DNA from: Diogma glabrata
Taxonomy: Eukaryota; Arthropoda; Insecta; Diptera; Cylindrotomidae
DNA: 64,000 nucleotides
Direction: 5' to 3'
NCBI GenBank assembly: GCA_963693315.1
Contig: OY856186.1
Coordinates: forward strand, 81,721,040-81,785,039
Below, piece after piece: positions 11,305 to 24,307 of this stretch (positions are counted from its first letter, which is position 1; each line of letters begins with the position of its first letter). The notes beneath the pieces were generated by a model. That model made no database searches and was not told the DNA's origin. It worked only from the letters and a program-made list of their open reading frames with translations. Made by a program: the position numbers and the translations under genes.

Positions 11305-11610
11305 GATAATAATTCGTTTTGCTCATACAACTTTGACAGATTTGTAACTAATGATTGTTGGCTTGCAGATAGAACATTTAAAGTGGTTCCAGAAATATTT
11401 TTTTTTTTAATAATATGGTGCGTTGCATTGCCATGTATATTAGCATTATTACCAAATAAGACATGATACTTACTGTAAAATGTTGATGGCAGTTTTAGAA
11501 TTAATACTCAATGCAAATCCTAGAATAATTATTACAGATTTAAAGATTGCAGCAATGTGTACCATCGATATGAAATTTTTTGGATTCTCAGGTTTTGAAG
11601 ATGTCGCTAC
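11305..11610 (+). pseudogene. MULE transposase remnant
   Basis: Plus-strand translation from 11305 to 11463 gives a segment with CWLADRTFKVVPEIFF and, 20 residues later, LLPNKT, matching the order of the MULE transposase core (DGTFK..P..F ... LLPNKT in the family, recalled). After a frame change, 11476-11610 reads KMLMAVLEL, then NPRIIITDLKIA, corresponding to the next conserved aspartate block (usually TDFE). In-frame stops and shifts show it is dead. The N- and C-terminal parts of the usual protein are not seen. Confidence 0.75.
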
Positions 11611-11802
11611 AACATGATTATGCAGCAGTGTGTTCAGGCAAAGGAATCCAGTGAAATAAAGAACAAAATATTGGCAGAAAGGATAACAAATATTTTTACA
11701 AATTACCACCCTGAGAATCAAAATGTTAAGAAAAATTGCTCATATATGGTATACGAAATTAAACAATAAAATACATAATTGTGAAAACACGCAATTAATT
11801 TA

Positions 11803-13596
11803 TTACTTCGGTCTAAAAGACCTTCTTACCCCCACTTTTTTTGGTATTTCTCGACGTTTTAAGACCTACTGGTTCTAAAAAAGCAAAAAAAATGTATGTC
11901 TGCTTTCGCCCGTCCGTCCGTCACAACCTACGAAATCTAGAAAGCCGCTGGACGGATTTCAAAATTTTTTTTCTTTCTAAAAATAGGTTTATTCAATGGG
12001 AAGAGCCGAATGGACGATGTGTTCGATAACAGTACAGGAAGTGTGTCAAAAATCGTCAAGTGTGTCAAAACAAGCAAAATATGCATATTTTTTTGCTTAA
12101 AAAACGTTTATTTTATTTAAGTGATTACGAGTAGGAACATTGAATTTAGAGAAATCTTGATGGTAGGGATTGGTATGTGAGACCAAAATCTAGATTATTG
12201 CATTATAAGTTTGTCAAAAAAATGTTGTCAAGTGTGTCAAAAGAAAGATTTTTGCTTATTTTTTTACCCAATTTTTTGGAAAAAAATAAAACTAATTTTT
12301 TGGATGACATGAAAATTTATTATTATTATAGAGAATTATCGCCATTATAGGTTTGTCAAAAAAATAATGTCCAGTGTGTCAAAAAATGATTTCATTTATT
12401 TTTTTAGCCAATTTTTTGGACAACAAAATTAGCTGTTTTTATGACGTAAATGTAATTGAACATGAAATTGAACATGGAAATTTTTGAATTTGTCGTATTT
12501 TTTGAAATATTTTTGGAATTTTGTAAAAAGTTTGCATTTTTGATTTTGTAATAATTTTTGCAATATTTTTAGAATTTTGAAAAACAAATAGAATTTTTGA
12601 ATTTTATATATATTGTTAGAATTTTGAAAAAAGTTTCAATTTTTGATTTTGTAAGAATTTTTTGTATATTTTTAGAGTTTTGAAAAATTTTGAATTATAA
12701 TTTTTATAATTTTTTTATAATTAATTAATTTTTACAAAAGTTTCAATTATTGATATTGTTATAATTTTTGCAATATTTTTAGAATTTTGGAAAAAGTTTG
12801 AATTTTTGAATTTTTAAGAATTTTTGGAATATTATTAGAATTTAGAAAAAGTTTAAATATTTGATTTTATTCTAATTTTTGGAATATTTTTAGAATTTTG
12901 AAAAAAGAAATAGAATTAGAAATAGAATAGAAAGAATTATATATATTTTTAGAATTTTGAAAAAAGTTTCAATTTTTGATTTTGTAAGAATTTTTGGAAT
13001 ATTTTTAGAAGTTTGAAAAACTTTAAATTTTTGATTTTATTATAATTTCATAATTTTGGAAAAAGTTACAATTTTTGCAATATTTTCAGAATTTTGTAAA
13101 AAAGTTTTAATCTTTGATTTTGTAATAATTTTTGAAAATTTTTTAGAATTTTGTTTGAAAAAAGTTTGAATTTTTGATTTCATTTAATTATTACAATATT
13201 TTTGGAATTTTGAAAGATCAAAGATCATGAAAAGATCATATGAAAGATCATATTTCTTTCTTATTTGTGATTTTGAAATATTTTCTCAAAACGCTAAATG
13301 GAGAGGTTTTGAGTAGTTTGCTGATTGTATAATCTTTTCACTAAATTATGTTAATTTATGATCTGTTATAATTTTCCGACAACGTATTGATGTTTCGTGT
13401 TAGTTTTGTAATACATATCTAAACAGAGATAAAAAATACATGTACTTTAACAAAAAGTTATTTTTGATATACATCGCTGCCCAAAACTAAACACCATGTC
13501 CTAATAAAAGTTTTATGCCAAAAACTATATCAAAATCCTTAACCCAGACCGAATTCTTGACATCTCAGAGCTTGAGATTTCAGCCCCTCCATATTT
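11803..13596 (+). repeat. Family R repeat, copy R1
   Basis: Begins TTACTTCGGTCT and ends at the CAGCCCCTCCATATTTT block. The parts in order are: a hairpin-like head; CCCCCACTTTTTTTGG; a ~130-bp tandem core based on AGTGTGTCAAAA (about three units here); a long run of AT-rich GAATTTTTGAATATTTTTAG units; and a conserved tail with CATCGCTGCCCAAAACTAAA. Compared with R2 and R3 the head lacks about 30 bp and the core has fewer units. No coding capacity. Confidence 0.9.
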
Positions 13597-13759
13597 TAGT
13601 ATTATTTTTATACACCGGTTGCTGCGTGTTTGTCTGTTCCGGTCGGACGGTTCCAGGACGGTCCTATCTGTTAACTACAAATCTTTTCGATCTAAAATTT
13701 GAGATTAATATTGATTAAATAATTTGGAATCCAAAATCAATATTTAATAAGATTAATTT

Positions 13760-14106
13760 GTTTGATAGGGTAATGACGTGAAGTCGTTGAAACGTTTTTA
13801 CTAAGTCAAATTATCATATGAAAGATTACAATATGTTTTTTTACAATAAAATTTTTTTACATGATATTTTTTCGGGTGTGATTTTTAGATGTGATATTTT
13901 TTCGCGTGTGATTTTTGTATGTGATATTTTTTTGTGTCTCATTTTAGGGTGTGATATTTTTTCGCGTGTGATTTTTGGATGTGATATTTTCGTGATGTGA
14001 TATTTTAGTGATGTGATATTTTCGTATAGTGTGGTTTTTTCGCTGTGATATTTTCGTCGTGATATTCTTTCATGTGTGATTTTTTCGCGTGATATTTTAT
14101 CAGGAC
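13760..14106 (-). repeat. Right arm of the MULE/foldback element
   Basis: Reverse complement of the left arm in the same order of sub-repeats (TGTGATATTTTTTCGCGTG units), ending TGATATTTTATCAGGAC before the target duplication. Sub-repeat number differs somewhat from the left arm. Confidence 0.9.
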
Positions 14107-14115
14107 CAAGGAAAC

Positions 14116-14802
14116 ATGTAAATTATAATTGATCTGCCTATACGATTTGCTAAGTTTGAATTAATATAGATTGGCGTTTATTGACGACCTACACTCCTCA
14201 GAGAAAATTAATTAAACTTACTTTCTCTCTGATCTTTACATCCAATTAAAGATCTTTACCACCGTGATCGTATTTAATTTATAAACAAATCCTTAGACAA
14301 TGAGTCTGACATGTCGGTTATAATATAACTATAATGTCAGCTATACCGTCAGATTGAACAAATCTAACCGGGCGTCGATAAAGCATCATAACAACTAGCG
14401 ATAACACGGAAAAATCTTGGTGGTGTACATAACCGTACATAACCTGGTGTACATAACCGTATTGAAAATCATTAATATGTAATTCTTTGGTATTTTTATG
14501 TAATGCTATTTTCTATTCTGCATCTGAAATTTGATTTAACACCGAAAATTTTACCACACGCTTAAAATTATTTCGACAAGCTGGTGACTAGATGTTGTCA
14601 CACCAATTTCAAATTTCATTTTCAACAAAAAACAGACAACGTGATACTTTCATCAATTCATAATTCTGAGAATTGATGTCTTAGTTAATTTTGTAACACA
14701 AATATCACGAGAGCACCTTCTCTTCGCAGCAAATTTACAACTTCCATTCCAAATATTCATCGACATATTTATTCATCGATACCGGAAAGTTTCTCTACGG
14801 AT
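14116..14802. other. No gene recognised
   Basis: AT-rich sequence with a short internal duplication of GTGTACATAACCGTA near 14430-14460. Nothing else is supported. Confidence 0.5.
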
Positions 14803-14935
14803 TTTTTTTAATAAAATGTGTTGTGTAGTAGTAGGCATTATAATATGTGTCACAACAATACATCAAAACCTTTTAATACCAAGATCCCACAACAACATAC
14901 GTTCTAAGGTATTGATGGACGCAAAATTTATTTTT
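14803..14935 (-). mobile_element. Short retroposon, copy 2
   Basis: Reverse-complement match to the 11098-11240 body, from the TTTTTTTAATAAAATGTG tail at the left to GATGGACGCAAAAT at the right. The tail is a short T run on this strand. No clear target duplication. Confidence 0.8.
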
Positions 14936-14964
14936 TGTTTTTTTTATAAGTTTTGTTAAAGAAT

Positions 14965-15215
14965 GGATAAATAACTAGACAACAAATCAAAGACGCTGCC
15001 GTAAACGTGAATAAAGACCTAAAAAAAGTCACCAATTGGGGTGACCAAATCCTGGTCAATTTCAACTCTACCAAATCTTGTATGGGTTAAGTTGCAGTTG
15101 ATATAACTATTTTTCGGTATCCACGAGTTATCTTCATGCAGTTTTATGCCAAAGTAATGAAGGTACCAATTCTTACATATGGAGTGCTTTTTTAGCAGGG
15201 TGTATTATGCGAATT
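14965..15215 (+). pseudogene. LINE reverse transcriptase scrap
   Basis: Plus-strand reading gives NKDLKKVTNWGDQILVNFN, the block following the catalytic FADD in Jockey/CR1-type LINEs (family form: a dozen polar residues, W, then LxFN.xKT). About 40 codons further on, VPILTYGV resembles the region near the RT thumb. Only a ~250-bp piece with stops remains. Clade not assignable. Confidence 0.65.
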
Positions 15216-15409
15216 TCACAAATAAAACAAAATGAATTTGGACTATTTTTAGGTAGATTTCATATAATAATCTCCCTATTGCTATGTGCCTCATCTCGGA
15301 ATTTCGGGAAAATGTTGGTGCCAAACGACTATATATGATAAGCGGAGACGGAAAAACACAAAAAAAAAAAAATATATATATATATATATAAACGGTATGA
15401 GATATAACG

Positions 15410-16225
15410 AAAACGGCCGGCACTCTCACGGTCGCATTTGTTGAGGTAGAAAAAATTTGGTAGAAATTTAGAATTTTTAGAATCTGTTTTATTAATTTCT
15501 TTTAAAAATAGACCTCTGCAATTAAAGGTTCCTGAGTGAGTGGCTCCAACAAAAAAGTTTGCAAAAAAAAAATTTTTTTTAAACAACCGACATTCTCACG
15601 GTCGCATTTGTAGAGTCAGATCATAGAATCTTTTCTAAAAATGTATGTTTTATTAGTATCTTGGACAAATTCGTAAATCAGCCAAATCCGACAAATGGTT
15701 GAGAAACTAGAGGCTTTATACTAGAAAAAAGTTTGTTTTTTACATCCGTTATAACGGCCGTTTGGATATTAATATTTTTAAAAACTTCATAAATTTAGAA
15801 TCTTTGAAATATTTTAAATCAATTTCTTACAAAAAATAGTCCTCTCCAGTTGGAGGTTTCTGAGTGAGCGGCTCCAACAAAAAAAGCTTGTAAAACACAA
15901 AATGCGTTTGAATCAACCGGCACTCTCATGGTCGCATTTGTGGAGTCAGATCAAAAACCTTTTTTTAAAAATGTGTGTTTTATGAATATCTTGGACAAGT
16001 TCGTAAATCAGGAAAATCCAACACATGGTTAAGAAACTAGAGGCTTTATACTAGAAGAAAATTGGTTTTTTAAATTCGTTATAACGGCCGTTTCGATACT
16101 AATATTTTTAAAAACTTCATAGGTTTAGAATCTGTGGAAAAATTTTAATCCGTTTCTTATAAATATAAACCTCTGCAATTAGAGGTTTTTGACTTGTCGG
16201 CTTCAATAAAAAAGCTTGCAACAAT
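15410..16225. repeat. Tandem repeat, ~330-bp unit
   Basis: Two nearly full units (from ~15590 and ~15915) and a truncated first unit (~15410) share the head CTCACGGTCGCATTTGT, an internal TTATAACGGCCGTTT..., and the tail CTGAGTGAG.GGCTCCAAC. Spacing of the heads is about 330 bp between units 2 and 3. The first unit lacks roughly 160 bp. No coding potential. A (TA)n tract at 15371-15390 precedes the array. Confidence 0.88.
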
Positions 16226-17590
<1,365 letters not shown>

Positions 17591-17799
17591 ATTCTTATCC
17601 TAGTGCAGTGATGGCGAACCTGTGACCCGCGGGTCATGGACTGACCCGTGAGACGTTTTTAAATACCCGCGAGAATATTCAGAAAATTTATCTAAAATTT
17701 GAGTTTTAAATATTTTCATAACAAATCCTAAATAAATCTAATTCTACAATTTATTTGGTAAAATATGAAATTGGTTTTAATTGGAAATAGAATCTGAAA

Positions 17800-19571
17800 A
17801 ATATGGAGGGGCTGAAATCTCAAGCTCTGAGATATCAAGACTTCGGTCTGGGTTAAGGATTTTGATATAGTTTTCGGCAACAAAACTTTTATGAGGACAT
17901 GGTTTTTAGTTTTGGGCAGCGATGAATATCAAACATAACTCTTTGTTAAAGTACAAGTATTCAGAGGTAGACTCTGTTTAAAAATTTATTACAAAACTAA
18001 CACGAAACATCAATACGTTGCCGGATAATTGTAATCAAAATTCCAAAAATATTGTTAAATTAAATAAAATCAAACTTTTTCAAAATTCCGAAAATATTCT
18101 AAAAATTAGAATGAAATCAAATATTTAAACTTTTTCTAAATTCTGATGATATGCCAAAAATTCTTAAAAATTCGAACTTTTCCAAAATTCTAAAAATATT
18201 GCAAAAATTATTACAAAATCAAAAATTAAAACTTTTTTCAAAATTCCAAAAATTATAATAATATCAAAAATTAAAAATTTTTCAAAATTCTAAAAATATT
18301 TCAAAAATTCTTACAAAATCAAAAATTAAAACTTTTGCCGAAATTCTAAAAATATTGCAAAAATTATTACAAAATCAAAAATACAAACTTTTTCAAAATT
18401 CCAAAAATATTTCAAAAACTACAACAAATTCAAAAATTTCCATGTCCAATTTCATTTTAAATTACATTTACGTCATAAAAACAGCTACATTTTTTTCCCC
18501 AAAATATTGGCTAAATAATTAAATGAAATCATTTTTTGACACACTTGACATTATTTTTTGACAAACTTATAATGCCATAATTCTCTATAATAATAATGAA
18601 ATATCATGTCATACGAACTATTAATTTCATTTTTTTCTAAAAAAATTGGGTAAAAAATAAATAAAAACCTTTCTTTTGACACACTTGACAACATTTTTTG
18701 ACAAACTTATAATGCCATAATTCTCAATAATAATAATAAAATTTCATTTCAAACAAACAATTTATTTTTTTTCCAAAAAATTGGGTAAAAAACTAAATAA
18801 AAATCTTTTGACACACTTGACAACATTTTGTTGACAAACTTATAATGCCATAATTCTCAATAATAATAATAAAATTTCATTTTAAACAAACAATTTTATT
18901 TCCAAAAAATTGGGTAAAAAAAAAATAAAAATCTTTCTTTTGACACACTTGACAACACTTTTTTGACAAACTTATAATGCCATAATTCTCAATAATAATA
19001 ATAAAACTTCATTTCAAACAAACAATTAATTTTATATTTTTTTTCCAAAAAATTAGGTAAAAAAATAAATAAAAATCTTTCTTTTGACACACTTGACAAC
19101 TTTTTTTTGACAAACTTATAATGCAATAATCTGGTTTTTGATCTCACATACCAATCCCGACCATCAAGATTTCTCCAAATTCAATGTTCCTACTCGTAAT
19201 CACTTAAAATGAACGTTTTTTAAGCCAAAAATATGCAAATTTCCTTGTTTTGACACACATAATGATTTTTTTGACACACTTCCGGTACAGTTATCGAACA
19301 CAGCGTCCTTTCGGACCTGTCCCTTGAGTATACCTATTTTTAGAAAAAAAAATTTTTGAAATCCCTCCAGTGGTTTTCCCTGCAGCGTAGGTAATGACGG
19401 CCGGCCGGACGGCCGGCCGGCCGGCCGACAGACAGACATACATTTTTTTTTTTTTTGCTTTTTTAGAATCAGGATGTCCTAAAACGTCGAGAAATGTCAA
19501 AAAAAGTGGGGGTAAGAATTTGACTTTGAGCTCATGAATGTAATACTTAGGTCTTTCAGACCGAAGTAATA
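17800..19571 (-). repeat. Family R repeat, copy R2
   Basis: Inverted relative to R1 and R3. Left edge is TATGGAGGGGCTGAAATCTC, right edge AGGTCTTTCAGACCGAAGTA. The ~130-bp core containing TTGACACACTTGACA and TTATAATGCCATAATTCT is present about five times (18530-19130). A pure GGCC-rich run (19399-19430) lies near the head. No clear target duplication at the junction with hAT sequence. Confidence 0.93.
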
Positions 19572-19949
19572 TATGTAAACTAAATATACAATCAATGCCT
19601 ATGTTTATGTGTACAATCTACATGGCCGATTAAGAGGAATGCATATATAAAAAATTGGTTTTTGTGAGGAAATTTATTTAATTTACATTTTTTAAATCTT
19701 GAAAATACAAACCCAATTTTTATATATTTCTCTTCATCGCCGAGGTGTCAGGTACAGCACATACATATTACATAAGCATTGATAATAGTTATTTTGTTTG
19801 TTTTGCTCTAATTTTTTCCGATATTTTAAAACCAAACCAACGATTAATTTATATGCATTAATTTCTACGAAATATAGCGATTTCCGATAATTTTTAGTCC
19901 TATGGAATTGGTTTATTATTCGCAACAATATCGCAGTTAAAACTCCAGA

Positions 19950-21674
19950 TTTGGAGTTATTGAAAAAAATTATAAAACACTTTCCATTCTGTGCAAAGAG
20001 AACATTATAACTCGGAGTTATAATGTAAAAAGACATTTTAAAACTGTTCACAAAAATCTTATTTCATTAACGGAGGAAGAAAAAATGAATGCTTTTCTCA
20101 GGGATTGAAAAAAACATCAAGCTCAAGCGGATACTTTTAAATCTCTTGTTGTGCCAAAAAAAAATATTACTGCAGCTAGTTTTCAGGTGGCACACTCCCT
20201 TGCAAAACATGGAAAACCATTATCAGATGGGGAGTTTTTTAAAAAAGCACTTTTAGAATGCAGCGAATCGTTGTTTTCTGATTTTACAGAAAAGGATCTA
20301 ATTGTAAGACGAATAAAAGAGTTATCAATTAGTCGTAATACAGTAAAAGAGAGAATTTTAACAATGGATGAAAATGGATGAAAAAAAGAGAAGACTCAAT
20401 AAAATGAGTGAATTTAACAGGAAAAACAACAGCTGCACATATTATGCATGGATTTAAAGAAACCTTGGAAATAATGAATATTGATATAAAGCAGATTGTT
20501 TCCGTAACTACTGGTGGTGCTCCAAGCATGGTTGGCAAAAACGTTGGATTTATTACACATCTCAAGCAAAACATTGGGTGTCCATTAGTGGAGTTTCATT
20601 GTATTATTCACCAAGAAGTACTGTGTGTAAAAAAAGGATTGCAACCATTTTCAAAGGTTATGTCAATATAGTGACAAATATTGTCAATTTTATTTCTGCA
20701 CGAGCACTGAATAAGCGTTAATTCACTGAATTACTATCTGAAATTGATTCTCAGTATTCAGGTCTTTTAATATATAACAACGTTCGATGGTTTAGCCGTG
20801 GTGTGGTTCTAAATCGCTTTGTTACTCTCCTTAAGGAAATAAAACTCTTTCTACATGAAAAACATGTAAATTAACCTGAGCTAACAAATTTGTAATGGTA
20901 AATGATCTAATGTTCTTTAGCGACAACACTTTCAACAACACTTTAGCGAACTTAATAAGAAATTTCAATGGCGTGGACAAATTGCATTATGAAATCATTA
21001 AATCGTTTGTTTTAAAATTGGAAATATTTATAAATGATTTAAATAGGAAAACTATGACATATTTTCCACATTTGCGTGCACAATTTGAAACTACGGTGAT
21101 TTTTGGGAATAATATTGAGGTTAATGAGCATTCAATCAATGTATCAATTATAGAAGCAACCAAAGAATCATTTAAAATCAGATTTAATAAATTTAAACAA
21201 CTGGAAATTACTTATCATGTATCCTCATAAAATTGAATTAAAAAACTTGGAACTAGAGTTCTTCAAATGGTTGAATATTAATAATTTAGAAATAGAATTA
21301 GTCGAATTTCAAAATAATGTTTATGGATAAACAAATTTAAAGATTTGATTGCAAAAATAGAATCAAATAGTTCCCAAATGAATTCTAATGAGTCAGTCGA
21401 AGAAAATATTATACTCCAAACTTGGAATTCTTTGCCAAATACATTTATCTGCATGAAAAATTTAGCGAATGCTGTATTAACAATGTTTGGATCTTCTTAT
21501 TTCTGTGGAACAGCAGTTTTCATCATTGAATTACATAAAGTAAAATCGGCAAAACATAAGGCAAATCGGCTCGGGAAAGAAATGACTGCCGCATGTGTGA
21601 AATTAAGGACAACAAAATATCAACCAGATAAACAAAAATTATCATCTCAAAAACAGCAGCCAATTTCATATTAG
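19950..21674 (+). pseudogene. hAT transposase pseudogene (ZBED5/GTF2IRD2-like)
   Basis: Fragments in three frames follow the order of a BED-finger hAT transposase. NVKRHFKTVH near 20015-20045 looks like the His pair of a BED finger (its Cys pair is not preserved). At 20151-20381 FQVAHSLAKHGKPLSDGEF precedes the catalytic region. At 20408-20671 there is SVTTGGAPSMVGKNVGF followed by FHCIIHQEVLC, a signature of this group. At 21345-21674, beginning with an SLPNTF.CMKNLA segment, is the C-terminal dimerisation region (family has the same order). In-frame stops at 20108, 20379, 20668 and others show it is dead. The usual protein is ~600 aa. Confidence 0.9.
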
Positions 21675-21849
21675 TTTTTTTTTTAAGTTAAATTTATTTT
21701 GTTTTCTAAATAAAAGTTTGATCAATGAAGTAAATATATAAACTGTTTTATTTTAATTCTAGCAGATTGACCCGTTGACTCTAAATTGGAAATCTTGTAA
21801 ATTTGTTTTGACCCACCAGCAAAAAAGGTTCGCCATCACTGTCCTAGTG

Positions 21850-22486
21850 CGTATTTTACTTGCAACTCATATATTAATAATTTCATTTTTATTCGTTTTT
21901 AATTCGGCTTATGATCAGTTTTAACTTGATTCCTACCTGGGTATAACCATTGATTAAGTATTATATATTAAAATATACTTATATATACGACTACAATGAA
22001 CACGTTACACGATCGTTATGAACGATCTTTAAAAACTCGTTTGCCATGGTAATTTTATCGCTGTTGTGAATGAACGTGGTCAATACTCGAAACTGGTTAG
22101 CTTTGCAATATTCCTACATGAAACATAAACTTCACCCAAAAAGAACAAGGAAAAAGGTCCATCAAAATACACAAAAAGATTTTTTTATTCGCCTATGTAT
22201 TAAAGTGTTACTTTATTACTGTGATTTGCGGCATTAAAGTGTCACTTTTTAATCATATATTTTGTTGTTATAGCTACGTCCAAAAAAGCAAAAAACATTT
22301 GTATTTGTTTAAATTCTATAAAAAATAGAAATTTTTATCAAAGCAACCCCTAAATTCAAAATTTCACTATCCAATTAAAATAGTTGTTATCATAGTCATA
22401 CAATAATTTGGAAAAAATAATAAATATTTTGTCAAAGGTAACTTGCTCCACATATTTTTATTTCAAAATTTATGCAAATTTATAAT
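21850..22486. other. No gene recognised
   Basis: AT-rich spacer between the hAT element and R3. It contains a small palindrome GATCGTTATGAACGATC near 22012. Confidence 0.5.
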
Positions 22487-24131
22487 TACTTCGGTCTGAA
22501 AGACCTAAGTATTACATTCATGAGCTCAAAGTGAAATTCTTACCCCCACTTTTTTTGACATTTCTCGACGTTTTAGGACCTCCTGATTCTAAAAAAGCAA
22601 AAAAAAAAAAATGTATGTCTGTCTGCCGGCCGGCCGTCATTACCTACGCTGCAGGGAAAACCGCTGGAGGGATTTCAAAAATTTTTTTTTCTAAAAATAG
22701 GTATTCTCAAGGGACAGGTCCGAAAGGACTCTGTGTTCGATAACTGTACCGGAAGTGTGTCAAAAAAATCATTATGTGTGTCAAAAATAGCAAATTTTCA
22801 TATTTTTGGCTTAAAAAACGTTCATTTTAAGTGATTACGAGTAGGAACATTAAATTTGGAGAAATCTTGATGGTCGGGATTGGTATGTGAGATCAAAAAC
22901 TAGATTATTGCATTATAAGTTTGTCAAAAAAATGTTGTCAAGTGTGTCAAAAGAAAGATTTTTGTTTATTTTTTACCTAATTTTATGGAAAAAAATAAAA
23001 TTAATTTTCTTTGTTTGAAATGAAGTTTTATTATTATTATTGAGAATTATGGCATTATAAGTTTGTCAAAAAAATGTTGTCAAGTGTGTCAAAAGATTTT
23101 AATTTAGTATTTTACCTAATTTTTTGCAAAAAAAATAAAAGTGTTTGTTTGAAATGAAATTTTATTATTATTATTGAGAATTATGGCATTATAAGTTTGT
23201 CAAAAAATGTTGTCAAGTGTGTCAAAAGAAAGGTTTTTATTTATTTTTTACCCAATTTTTTTAGAAAAAAATAAAATTAATAGTTCGTATGACATGATAT
23301 ATTATTATTATTATTGAGAATTAGGGCATTATAAGTTTGTCAAAAAATAATGTCAAGTGTGTCAAAAATGATTTCATTTATTTTTTTAGCCAATTTTTTT
23401 GGAAAAAAAATGTAGCTGTTTTTATGACGTAAATGTAATTTAAAATGAGATTGGACATGGAAATTTTTGAATTTGTTATAGTTTTTGAAATATTTTTGGA
23501 ATTTTGAAAAAGTTTGTATTTTTGATTTTGTAATAATTTTTACAATATTTTTAGAATTTCGGCAAAAGTTTTAATTTTTGATTTTGTAAGAATTTTTGAA
23601 ATATTTTTAAAATTTTGAAAAATTTTTAATTTTGATATTATTATAATTTTTGAAATTTTGAAAAAAGTTTCAATTTATGATTTTGTAATAATTTTTGCAA
23701 TATTTTTAGAATTTTGGAAAAAGTTTGTATTTTTAAGAATTTTTGAAATATTATTGGAATTTAGAATATTATTTAAAATTATTTAAATTCAATATTATTT
23801 AAATATTTGAATATTTGATTTTATTCTAATATTTGGAATATTTTTGGCATTTTGAAAAAGTTTGATTTTATTTAATTTAACAATATTTTTGGAATTTTGA
23901 TTATAATTTTCCGGCAACGTATTGATGTATCGTGTTAGTTTTGTAAGAAATTTTTAAACAGAGATAAAAAATACTTGTACTTTAACAAAGAGTTATGTTT
24001 GATGTACATCGCTGCCCAAAACTAAAAACCATGTTCTCATAAAAGTTTTTTGCCGAAAACTATATCAAAATCTTTAACCCAGACCGAAGTCTTGATATCT
24101 CAGAGCTTGAGATTTCAGCCCCTCCATATTT
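22487..24131 (+). repeat. Family R repeat, copy R3
   Basis: Head ATTACTTCGGTCTGAAAGAC and tail CAGCCCCTCCATATTTTT match R1 and R2. The ~130-bp core is repeated four to five times (22900-23370), followed by the AT-rich GAATTTTTGAAATATTTTTA block (23460-23900) and the conserved tail. The first ~140 bp of R3 and R2 are nearly identical, including the CATGAGCTCAAAGT block missing from R1. Confidence 0.93.
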
Positions 24132-24189
24132 TTAATTTAGAATAAACATTTTTTTTAAAAATATTTTGCTTGCGGCGAATAAAAAATAG

Positions 24190-24307
24190 TATATGATGCA
24201 CGGACGTAAGCTATTTTGGACTTAATGCGGGTGCAAATCTCGGCTAGCGCCTCGATTTGCAGACTCCACGTACGTCCAAAATCTTTAACTTTATGTCCTA
24301 GCATCAT
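24190..24307. mobile_element. Short palindromic MITE-like element
   Basis: A ~116-bp imperfect palindrome centred on GGCTAGCGCC near 24245. Left arm TATGATGCACGGACGTAA matches right arm ATGTCCTAGCATCATA when reversed, and the inner GCAAATCTCGGCTAGC arm pairs with GCGCCTCGATTTGC. No coding content and no confirmed target duplication. Confidence 0.7.

Larger units (their letters stand above)
10318..14106. mobile_element. MULE-type DNA transposon with foldback-like arms
   Basis: Two long inverted arms (about 10318-10725 and 13760-14106) are colinear when one is reversed. The 9-mer CAAGGAAAC lies outside both ends (10309-10317 and 14107-14115), fitting the 9-bp target duplication of Mutator-like and Foldback elements. 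Between the arms, 11305-11610 has a degraded MULE transposase. The element was later invaded by a poly(A) retroposon (11098-11240) and contains a copy of repeat family R (11803-13596). Total length is 3.8 kb with no intact gene. The exact end bases are uncertain by a few positions. Confidence 0.82.
17606..21841 (+). mobile_element. hAT transposon, ZBED-like, with nested repeat R2
   Basis: Terminal inverted repeats CAGTGATGGCGAACCT (17606-17621) and its exact complement (21826-21841). TCCTAGTG is present on both sides (17598-17605, 21842-21849), the 8-bp duplication diagnostic of hAT. Each end also carries a TGACCCGY/TGACCC subterminal motif. A plus-strand transposase pseudogene lies at ~19950-21674. 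Family R copy R2 (17800-19571, inverted) sits between the left end and the transposase, so R2 probably inserted into an existing hAT. Without R2 the element would be ~2.5 kb, a usual hAT size. Confidence 0.96.

Noticed and set aside
11803..13596. Family R as a Helitron because of the hairpin near one end
   Set aside because: There is no TC start or CTRR end next to the hairpin, and insertion between A and T cannot be shown.
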